From contig JAITLD010000004.1 in assembly GCA_031278055.1 (NCBI GenBank), positions 1 to 9,729 on the forward strand: a stretch of DNA of 9,729 nucleotides, read 5' to 3'. Position 1 is the first letter of the stretch. Every line of letters begins with the position of its first letter. Position numbers and translations under genes: made by a program. The stretch comes from Rickettsiales bacterium. GTDB lineage: Bacteria; Pseudomonadota; Alphaproteobacteria; Rs-D84. The notes under the pieces are model-generated. The model did no database searches. It had not been told where the DNA came from and worked only from the letters and a program-made list of their open reading frames with translations. Shown here in pieces: positions 1 to 4,984 of the stretch.

Positions 1-982
1 TGATCTTCGGCCGCCTGTAACTCATGGTGGGATTTGCGCAACCGTTTTTTTTCGGCTGCGCCTGATTTTGCGAATTCTCGGAATCTTTACGCAGGTTATA
101 TTCCCTTTCTCTGATATCGCAATATTCCCGCGCGATTTCGTCGACATGATTCGAGCCGAAAGGATAAAAGTCGCTATACATTATGTCAAATTCGGCGAAC
201 GCGTAATCGCACCGCGCCATGCCCCAGTCAATAACATTGATTTTCCGTTCCGTTTCATCTATCAGAACATTGCGCGGCGCCAAATCCCCGTGAATCAGCG
301 ATACGGATGAAAACGAATGATAACTATAAATCAATTTCGTCCAATACCGGTCCTCTTTGTATGAGGTGGTTGGGTTTGCGCCTTTTGGCGGCAAGTCGGC
401 CATGAATTTTTGGGCGTTATTATCCTGATGCAGGCAGGCCAGAAACATTGCGAGACGGCGACAGAAATCGGCATGCTCGCGCTTTGACAGCGAATCAAGA
501 ATAGTTCTTGTTGCGTGAATCCCGTGTTTTTCCTCTTCTATCACATAGTTCGCGCCGTCCGGACGGAATCCCGCCTCTATGACTTTCGGTACCGATACGA
601 ATTCGTTACGAAAATCGCGGAACCATACGCCCTGAACTTTAGTTATGGCATAGCATTCGTTGAAATTGTTTTCGTCTTTCAGGTTTTTAAGAAGATATCT
701 TTTATGCGTTTTCTTTTCGATGACTTTGCTGACGCGCCATTTGCGCCCCATGTCGTAGTAACCCAGAACCTGATATCGTTTGGCCGGACAATACGCAATA
801 TATTCCTTGCCCTCGGAGTCGCGCAGAACCGGCATGTCGATGTGCAGCGGTATGTTGTTGTTGAACATCCGTTTGTTTATGAATTTGAATTTCCAATTTT
901 CTTTATAGCCCGCGATGCCGGTCGCGTCGGTCCCGCCGTTAATCATAGGTTTGGACGAAAAAATACTCTGAGGTTCTTTCAT
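1..982 (-). CDS. APH/choline-kinase-like phosphotransferase (3' end beyond window)
   Basis: The reading frame stays open for 327 codons from ATG 982 to the window edge, so the C-terminus is missing. The protein has the bacterial aminoglycoside/choline kinase catalytic signature: HGDLAPRN at residues 231-238 (catalytic Asp233, metal-binding Asn238), then VIDWG around 250-254, where Asp252 is the DFG-like metal ligand. Lys99 in YLLKN may be the N-lobe ATP lysine. In this fold these residues transfer phosphate from ATP to a small-molecule hydroxyl. The substrate (sugar, choline, aminoglycoside or other) cannot be told from the sequence. The first 65 or so residues resemble nothing I recognise. 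The gene is in the same frame as upstream lgt, separated by the lgt stop and seven codons, so 982 is the earliest possible start. No Shine-Dalgarno sequence precedes it, and a consensus promoter ends 7 nt before it, suggesting a leaderless transcript. Resistance function should not be assumed. Confidence 0.85.
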   Translation of the reverse strand, partial: MKEPQSIFSSKPMINGGTDATGIAGYKENWKFKFINKRMFNNNIPLHIDMPVLRDSEGKEYIAYCPAKRYQVLGYYDMGRKWRVSKVIEKKTHKRYLLKNLKDENNFNECYAITKVQGVWFRDFRNEFVSVPKVIEAGFRPDGANYVIEEEKHGIHATRTILDSLSKREHADFCRRLAMFLACLHQDNNAQKFMADLPPKGANPTTSYKEDRYWTKLIYSYHSFSSVSLIHGDLAPRNVLIDETERKINVIDWGMARCDYAFAEFDIMYSDFYPFGSNHVDEIAREYCDIREREYNLRKDSENSQNQAQPKKNGCANPTMSYRRPKI

Positions 983-989
983 GCGGAAT

Positions 990-1017
990 ATTATAATACT
1001 ATATTATATTCTGTCAA
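990..1017 (-). promoter_or_regulatory. Consensus sigma70-type promoter of the kinase gene, leaderless layout
   Basis: Reading the minus strand, a perfect TTGACA (1017-1012) is followed by a 16-bp spacer and a perfect TATAAT (995-990). Seven bases then lead to the ATG at 982, so transcription would start at about 983/982, on the start codon. The -35 box overlaps the last codons of lgt. There is no ribosome binding site between the -10 box and the ATG, which fits leaderless translation. Confidence 0.7.
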
Positions 1018-1801
1018 GTTTTTTCCGGCAAGCGGATTTTGCTATCAGATAGAGGCCGGCCGCAATCATTATGAAAGACAAAATCATTCCCATGGTCAGC
1101 CAATCGGTGCCAAGCAAAAATCCGACCTGGATGTCCGGCTCGCGGAATTGCTCGCAAAAAATCCGGAATATCCCGTATAAAATTCCGAATGTTCCGGACA
1201 ATAATCCCGCATGGTTCTTTAACCTTGTTTTCCATAACATTATCATTATTAAAAACAAGAGGATTCCTTCCAATCCCGCCTCGTAAAGCGGGCTGGGATG
1301 TCGGGGCAGGGTATCCAGGCCCTCAAATACCACGCCCCATGCTCGGCTGGTTGCACGCCCCATAACCTCCATGTTTATAAAATTCGCCATGCGTCCAAAG
1401 AACAAACCGATTGGCGCGACCACCGCCAATTTGTCCAGGATTGCGAGCGCGCTTTCACGACGCCGCCACGCGAACAGCAATGTCGAGGTCATGACGCCGG
1501 CCAATCCCCCGTGAAAGCTCATCCCGCCGTGCCATATTGCAAAAATTTCGAGCGGATTTTGCAGAAAAAATCCCGGATTATAAAACAGGACATAACCCAA
1601 TCGTCCGCCGATAATCACGCCGGCAAGGGTATAGGCGAACAAATCGTCCCAATATTTCTTATCCCCGGAATGTTCGCGCGCCAATTTTTTTATCATCCAT
1701 AATCCGATTAAGAACGCCAGAATATAGGCAATCGCATACCATCGGATTTGCAGACCGAACAAATCTATGGCAACCGGAGAAATAGGCTTGATTAAAATCA
1801 T
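1004..1801 (-). CDS. lgt: Prolipoprotein diacylglyceryl transferase
   Basis: Lgt is an inner-membrane enzyme that moves a diacylglyceryl group from phosphatidylglycerol to the lipobox cysteine of prelipoproteins, the first step of lipoprotein maturation. The 265-residue length is normal. Family motifs are all present: GGRLGYVLFYNP at 65-76, MSFHGG at 94-99 (His97 corresponds to E. coli His103), the signature GRMANFIN at 136-143 (Arg137 corresponds to Arg143), RHPSPLYE at 167-174, and FRIFCEQFREPD at 212-223, containing the arginine equivalent to Arg239. About seven hydrophobic segments are visible. The start ATG lies 54 bp from the divergent BI-1-like gene. A strong Shine-Dalgarno is not evident, only a purine-rich stretch. 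The downstream kinase gene has its own promoter inside the end of this gene. Confidence 0.97.
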   Translation of the reverse strand: MILIKPISPVAIDLFGLQIRWYAIAYILAFLIGLWMIKKLAREHSGDKKYWDDLFAYTLAGVIIGGRLGYVLFYNPGFFLQNPLEIFAIWHGGMSFHGGLAGVMTSTLLFAWRRRESALAILDKLAVVAPIGLFFGRMANFINMEVMGRATSRAWGVVFEGLDTLPRHPSPLYEAGLEGILLFLIMIMLWKTRLKNHAGLLSGTFGILYGIFRIFCEQFREPDIQVGFLLGTDWLTMGMILSFIMIAAGLYLIAKSACRKKLDRI

Positions 1802-1802
1802 C

Positions 1803-1831
1803 TTGAAAAATTTTTTCTTTGCTGTTATATT
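1803..1831 (+). promoter_or_regulatory. Promoter for the BI-1-like gene and ferredoxin
   Basis: TTGAAA (1803-1808, 5 of 6) and TATATT (1826-1831, 5 of 6) are separated by 17 bp. The predicted transcript start is near 1838. It leaves an 18-nt leader containing AAGGAG at 1845-1850, correctly spaced from the ATG at 1856. Confidence 0.6.
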
Positions 1832-1832
1832 T

Positions 1833-1862
1833 ATGTTAAAAGAAAAGGAGCAGGCATGTCAA
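1833..1862 (-). promoter_or_regulatory. Possible lgt promoter overlapping the divergent gene start
   Basis: On the minus strand a perfect TTGACA (1862-1857) is followed by an 18-bp spacer and TAACAT (1838-1833, 4 of 6 matches). This predicts a start near 1826, about 25 nt before the lgt ATG. The -35 box overlaps the start codon of the BI-1-like gene on the other strand, so the two promoters would compete for polymerase. Confidence 0.4.
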
Positions 1863-2518
1863 CATTCTTAAAGCGGGTTTTTGCAATTATGTTCGGAGCT
1901 GTCGGAATCAGCGCGATTTCGTCGTACGCGACATTGCGCTGGGGGCTGCCGCTTGTATTCGGCGAAAAAGGATTATCCGCCCTGTTTTATGTCGCGATGT
2001 TCGGCGGATTGGGAATTTCGATATTCGCGCAGGTCCGCGCGTTCAACATGCGGCCGACGACCGGCGGAATCTTGCTTGGGATTTATGCCGTACTGATGGG
2101 GTTCGTGATGACGCCGCTGATTGCGGTCGCCGCGTCGATAAATCCGGCCTCGATTTTACAGGCGTTTTTCATCGCGTCGGCTATGTTCGCGTGCATGGCG
2201 CTGTTCGGATATAAAACCGTCAAGGATTTGTCGTTTCTGGGAACATTTCTGTTTGTCGGGATGATAGGATTGCTTTTGGTCGGATTAGTGTCTTTCATCT
2301 GGCCGATGGGCGACACCATGTCGACGGTTTGGTCGGCGGTCGCCGTCTTGGTATTCGCGCTGTTCACGGCCTATGACATGCAGTTCTTAAAGAACGCATA
2401 CAGTCAGGTTGGCAAGGAACGCGAGGGGCAGCTGGCCGTTTTGGGCGCGCTGCATTTATACATTTCGTTCATAGTGATGTTCGAAAATGTTTTAAGCTTG
2501 CTAAATAATCGCAGATAA
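1856..2518 (+). CDS. Bax inhibitor-1/YccA (UPF0005) family membrane protein
   Basis: This 220-residue, very hydrophobic protein has about seven membrane segments, near residues 8-28, 38-58, 70-92, 98-118, 126-148, 157-175 and 194-215, the topology of the TMBIM/BI-1 superfamily. It keeps the family hallmark ALFTAYDMQ (168-175, Asp174) in segment 6 and the typical end of segment 7, LGALHLYISF, finishing in LLNNRR. Structurally studied relatives such as Bacillus YetJ are pH-gated calcium-leak proteins using an Asp pair. Here the second Asp of the LYLDF-type motif appears to be Ser204, so such gating may be altered. Relatives YccA and YbhL of E. coli act in inner-membrane protein quality control or are of unknown function. 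AAGGAG lies six bases before the ATG. A ferredoxin gene follows after 11 nt, suggesting one transcript. Family assignment is secure; the cellular role is not. Confidence 0.93.
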   Translation: MSTFLKRVFAIMFGAVGISAISSYATLRWGLPLVFGEKGLSALFYVAMFGGLGISIFAQVRAFNMRPTTGGILLGIYAVLMGFVMTPLIAVAASINPASILQAFFIASAMFACMALFGYKTVKDLSFLGTFLFVGMIGLLLVGLVSFIWPMGDTMSTVWSAVAVLVFALFTAYDMQFLKNAYSQVGKEREGQLAVLGALHLYISFIVMFENVLSLLNNRR

Positions 2519-2529
2519 GAGGAAATAAA

Positions 2530-2706
2530 ATGGCATACAAGATTGATACGCAGAAATGCGTGGGGTGCGGGGCCTGCGCCGGCGTTTGTCCCGTTGCGGC
2601 GATTTCGCCAAAGGACGGCAAGTTTTTCATCGACCCGTCGAAGTGCGTGGAATGCGGGACCTGCGCCGGAGTTTGTCCGATGTGCGCGATTGCAAAAGAT
2701 AATTGA
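2530..2706 (+). CDS. 2[4Fe-4S] ferredoxin, 58 aa
   Basis: This small protein (ATG 2530, TGA 2704-2706) carries two cysteine motifs of the bacterial ferredoxin type. CxxCxxCxxxCP is formed by Cys10, 13, 16 and 20, and the second by Cys39, 42, 45 and 49. The two halves are near-duplicates, as in clostridial ferredoxins of about 55 residues, so it should bind two [4Fe-4S] clusters and carry low-potential electrons in the cytoplasm. Partners could be pyruvate:ferredoxin oxidoreductase or a hydrogenase, but neither is in the window. Cys52 in the second CPMCAI motif is an extra cysteine where glycine or alanine is usual. Nothing in the sequence shows a role for it. The gene begins 11 nt after the BI-1-like gene and has AGAGGA at 2518-2523, so the two are probably cotranscribed. 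It converges on recO, 17 bp away, with no clear terminator between. Confidence 0.95.
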   Translation: MAYKIDTQKCVGCGACAGVCPVAAISPKDGKFFIDPSKCVECGTCAGVCPMCAIAKDN

Positions 2707-2723
2707 ATTCCATCCAGGCGCGT

Positions 2724-3350
2724 CTAGGATTCGGGACTTAATCGGCGTCTGCTGGCGGGTAGTTCGGAAATTTGTTCCAAAAAATATTTGGTCGTATTCA
2801 AATCAATGGGCAGCTCGAACAATTTGTTTCTGTGCGGCGCGCCGCATTTTTCACAAATCGTGCGTCCCGTTTTGGGCGAAATATATTTCAAATTTTCGGA
2901 TGTCCCGCAATTTCCGCATTTGTCCAACGATAGGCCATATCCCAATTCCGCCAGCAGAGAAAGCTCCCACATCAGATAATTTTCCATTTCGGGCATAGCC
3001 AGCATTTTTATGGTTTCCCCGTATAGCTTCGCGTATTTTTCCCGTTCCGGCAATAAGAGTGAGAGCAGGGCGAAACACGCGTTCACGCGCCCCAATTTTT
3101 CCGTGCTGCTGAAAAATCCGGCGATAAGATTTTTTTCATTTTCAAAATGGAACGAGCCCAAATGCGAATCCAGACGCGCATTCCAAGCTATCCGCCCGAA
3201 TTGGCCCAAGAGCGGTTTTGTTTTCGCAATCTGGCCCGCTTTGAAAATTCCGCCGAGGATTCCGAAGTCGGACGTGAACACGCGCCCGACGGAATCCCGT
3301 TCGGCGAATGGTTTAAGTTCGATAATTATTCCCGCGCTTTCTAGTTTCAT
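2724..3350 (-). CDS. recO: DNA repair protein RecO
   Basis: RecO acts with RecR (and RecF) in the cytoplasm to load RecA onto SSB-coated single-stranded DNA and to anneal strands. The protein shows the RecO order: an N-terminal OB-fold beginning with a GIIIELKPFAERDS-type strand pattern, a helical middle with WELSLLAELGYGLSLDKC, a zinc-finger-like region, and the terminal LPASRRRL also seen in alphaproteobacterial members. Four cysteines (Cys145, 148, 166, 169) form CxxC-17-CxxC, consistent with an intact zinc site. Many proteobacterial RecO proteins have lost some of these. The ATG at 3350 gives 208 residues. A TTG at 3362 would add four residues but lies inside the palindromic repeat and is less likely. 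There is no strong Shine-Dalgarno. The gene is 59 bp downstream of ackA on the same strand, so it may be read from the ackA transcript. Confidence 0.93.
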   Translation of the reverse strand: MKLESAGIIIELKPFAERDSVGRVFTSDFGILGGIFKAGQIAKTKPLLGQFGRIAWNARLDSHLGSFHFENEKNLIAGFFSSTEKLGRVNACFALLSLLLPEREKYAKLYGETIKMLAMPEMENYLMWELSLLAELGYGLSLDKCGNCGTSENLKYISPKTGRTICEKCGAPHRNKLFELPIDLNTTKYFLEQISELPASRRRLSPES

Positions 3351-3356
3351 TTCGTC

Positions 3357-3407
3357 TAACAATTTACAATGGACAATTAATTAACCATTGTCAATTGTTA
3401 ATTGTAA
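3357..3407. repeat. Palindrome built from inverted heptanucleotide repeats between ackA and recO
   Basis: Left arm 3357-3377 is three heptads ending in ACAAT (TAACAAT, TTACAAT, GGACAAT). Right arm 3387-3407 is three heptads of form ATTGTNA. The arms are inverted relative to each other: 3357-3372 pairs with 3385-3400 with one mismatch in 16, around a 12-nt AT-rich loop. No U-tract follows on the minus strand, so it is not a standard terminator, though it could stall or process the ackA-recO transcript. Confidence 0.75.
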
Positions 3408-3409
3408 TA

Positions 3410-4651
3410 CTATTCGCTAAAACTATATTTCATTTCCAGATGGTTCGGTTTGTATGTCCCGTTCATTATGGCAATCGTATCTTCGATAATAACAATTTCC
3501 TCGTTGGTCGGAATCATCATGATTTTGATTTTGGATGTCGGCGCCGAAATTATCATCTCGCCCGCGCCAAGACGCGCCAATGCTTTATCGTTTAGGTCAT
3601 TGTCTAATTTTATTCCCAGATTTTCCAGACCTTCGCACATTTTCGCGCGCAGGTAATTATCATTCTCGCCAACGCCCGCCGTGAATACGAGCGCGTCCGC
3701 ATGCCCCAGTTCCGCCAAATATCCGCCGATATATTTCTTCGCGTTGTTCGCCTCCATCTTTAATGCCAAAGCGCAAAAATCGTTCCGTTCTCTATTTTCT
3801 TCCAATTCGCGCCGGTCGGTATAACATTCCGTTATTCCCAAATGACCCGACGCTTTATTTAAATGCGTCTGCATTTTATCAACTGATAATCCCAATCGTC
3901 CCATGACATACAGCACGACGCCCGGGTCTATGTCGCCCGGCCGCGTTCCCATGGTCAGGCCGGACAAGGGGGTCATTCCCATCGATGTGTCGATGGAAAC
4001 GCCGTTTTTTATCGCGCATGCGGACGCGCCGCTTCCGATATGCATGGAAATCAGGTTGCAGTCTTGCGCCGGTTTGCCAAGCATTCTGGCGGCGCGCTTT
4101 GACACATACAAATGCGAAGTTCCGTGGAATCCGTATTTTCGCACGCCAAGCTCTCTGTACCAGGCGACGGGAACGGCATAGCGATACGAGAAATCCGGCA
4201 TTGTTTGATGAAATGCCGTATCGAACACCGCGACCTGCTTCGCATTCGGGAGCAATTGCTTTGCCGCCACAATCCCCATCAGATTCGCAGGGTTATGCAG
4301 AGGTCCCAGAATAGACAATTCATCGATTGTTTTTATAACATCGTCAGTTATTTCAACGCTGCAATTATATTTCTCGCCGCCGTGAAGGACGCGATGTCCG
4401 ACCGCCCCGATTTGGTCGATATCTATGCTGGCTTCGCGCAGCATAAACATGACGACATTCAGCGCCTCGTTATGATTTTGTATAGAGGTTTCTTTTTTAT
4501 CTTTGTGTCCGTCGGGATGTTTTTGGGTGGCAAAGGAATCGGGCGCGCCGATTTTTTCGACGTTTCCCCCGATGATGACGGTTTTCGCGTTTATATCGTA
4601 AATTTGGTATTTCAGCGACGACGAGCCGCAGTTCAGGGCCATAATATACAT
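3410..4651 (-). CDS. ackA: Acetate kinase
   Basis: Acetate kinase reversibly converts acetyl phosphate and ADP to acetate and ATP, the last step of acetate fermentation in the cytoplasm. The 413-residue protein carries all expected ASKHA-fold motifs. NCGSSSLKY starts at residue 7; GHRVLHGGE includes Arg87; FDTAFHQTMP includes Asp144; YGFHGTSH includes His176. HIGSGAS (204-210) and the TRPGDIDPG loop with Arg237 follow, then VFTAGVGEN (322-330) and PTNEE with Glu384. These match the catalytic Arg91, Asp148, His180, Arg241 and Glu384 of the archaeal Methanosarcina enzyme with small offsets. The C-terminus runs about 20 residues past the usual end. AAGGA lies at a suitable distance before ATG 4651; Met4 is a possible alternative. 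The usual partner pta (phosphotransacetylase) is not adjacent: recO is downstream and a repeat island upstream. Confidence 0.98.
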   Translation of the reverse strand: MYIMALNCGSSSLKYQIYDINAKTVIIGGNVEKIGAPDSFATQKHPDGHKDKKETSIQNHNEALNVVMFMLREASIDIDQIGAVGHRVLHGGEKYNCSVEITDDVIKTIDELSILGPLHNPANLMGIVAAKQLLPNAKQVAVFDTAFHQTMPDFSYRYAVPVAWYRELGVRKYGFHGTSHLYVSKRAARMLGKPAQDCNLISMHIGSGASACAIKNGVSIDTSMGMTPLSGLTMGTRPGDIDPGVVLYVMGRLGLSVDKMQTHLNKASGHLGITECYTDRRELEENRERNDFCALALKMEANNAKKYIGGYLAELGHADALVFTAGVGENDNYLRAKMCEGLENLGIKLDNDLNDKALARLGAGEMIISAPTSKIKIMMIPTNEEIVIIEDTIAIMNGTYKPNHLEMKYSFSE

Positions 4652-4689
4652 TATTTATAATCCTTTTTTTATACTTGGGTTTAATCGGA

Positions 4690-4718
4690 ATGATATCATA
4701 GGCCCAGTTTATTTGCAA
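4690..4718 (-). promoter_or_regulatory. ackA promoter with extended -10
   Basis: On the minus strand TTGCAA (4718-4713, 4 of 6) and TATCAT (4695-4690, 5 of 6) are 17 bp apart. TGA sits directly before the -10 box, giving an extended -10. Transcription would start near 4683, leaving a leader of about 32 nt that contains the AAGGA ribosome binding site. The -35 box lies just outside the repeat island. Confidence 0.55.
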
Positions 4719-4726
4719 GCCAGCCA

Positions 4727-4749
4727 GAGAGTTTTCAGAGTTCAGAGTT
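4727..4749 (-). repeat. Heptanucleotide repeat block 1 (AACTCTG type, inverted copy)
   Basis: Read on the minus strand, this holds three heptads of AACTCTG type, with two extra A residues before the last (AACTCTC). It is the inverted partner of block 2 at 4834-4854, which matches it apart from the 2-nt insertion. The gene-free stretch 4652-4984 contains the ackA promoter, these repeats and the PBP promoter; no reading frame was found in it. Confidence 0.75.
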
Positions 4750-4750
4750 G

Positions 4751-4777
4751 TTTGTCATTCCCGCGTAGGCGGGAATA
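4751..4777 (+). repeat. Left copy of a 27-bp perfect inverted repeat, dRS3-like core
   Basis: The copy is identical to the reverse complement of 4888-4914 over all 27 bases. Its core at 4757-4776 has the form ATTCCC-N8-GGGAAT, itself a hairpin with an 8-bp stem and 4-nt loop. This is the pattern of neisserial dRS3 repeats. Confidence 0.85.
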
Positions 4778-4781
4778 AAAA

Positions 4782-4802
4782 AATTATTAATTATCAATTA
4801 TT
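4782..4802 (+). repeat. AT-rich heptad repeat (AATTATY x3)
   Basis: Three consecutive heptads, AATTATT, AATTATC and AATTATT, are followed by a degenerate continuation to about 4811. The unit resembles the ATTGTNA heptads between recO and ackA. Confidence 0.6.
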
Positions 4803-4819
4803 AATCAATTAGGCACTGC

Positions 4820-4854
4820 AATTCTGAACTCATAACTCTGAACTCTGAACTCTC
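4820..4854 (+). repeat. Heptanucleotide repeat block 2 (five AACTCTG-type units)
   Basis: Five head-to-tail heptads lie here: AATTCTG, AACTCAT, two perfect AACTCTG, then AACTCTC. The block lies inside the 110-bp segment enclosed by the 27-bp inverted repeats. Confidence 0.8.
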
Positions 4855-4887
4855 TTGTCAGTTTCCATATTTCAATAAAATAGACCC

Positions 4888-4914
4888 TATTCCCGCCTAC
4901 GCGGGAATGACAAA
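4888..4914 (-). repeat. Right copy of the 27-bp perfect inverted repeat, dRS3-like core
   Basis: This is the exact reverse complement of 4751-4777, with the ATTCCC-N8-GGGAAT core at 4889-4908. The two copies enclose 110 bp (4778-4887). That segment contains a promoter-like TTGTCA (4855-4860) and TAAAAT (4876-4881), but with a short 15-bp spacer. Confidence 0.85.
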
Positions 4915-4916
4915 AA

Positions 4917-4944
4917 AACTCGTAACTTTGAACTCTGAACTCAT
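4917..4944 (+). repeat. Heptanucleotide repeat block 3 (four AACTCTG-type units)
   Basis: Four consecutive heptads, AACTCGT, AACTTTG, AACTCTG and AACTCAT, are in direct orientation relative to block 2. The block ends five bases before the putative -35 box of the downstream PBP gene. Confidence 0.75.
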
Positions 4945-4948
4945 TCTA

Positions 4949-4977
4949 TTGTGGTTTGGGATAAAATAGTGTAAAAT
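4949..4977 (+). promoter_or_regulatory. Putative leaderless promoter of the class A PBP gene
   Basis: TAAAAT (4972-4977, 5 of 6) ends seven bases before the ATG at 4985. A weak -35, TTGTGG (4949-4954, 3 of 6), is 17 bp upstream. A second TAAAAT occurs ten bases earlier at 4962-4967. No Shine-Dalgarno sequence is present. The -10-to-ATG arrangement and the bases TCCGCATG are shared with the kinase gene at 982. Confidence 0.5.
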
Positions 4978-4984
4978 AGTCCGC

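Noticed and set aside
515..1180. A 221-codon open frame on the plus strand
   Set aside because: It lies antisense to the kinase gene and the end of lgt, both supported by family motifs; it has no recognisable domain or start signal.
3357..3407. Intrinsic terminator of ackA
   Set aside because: The stem is AT-rich and no T-run follows on the minus strand.
4112..4660. A 182-codon open frame on the plus strand
   Set aside because: It is entirely antisense to the N-terminal half of ackA and arises from its codon use.
4727..4944. CRISPR array or small transposon
   Set aside because: Units are only 7 bp without spacers of even length, the 27-bp repeats are inverted and just two, and no cas, transposase or target-site duplication is visible.
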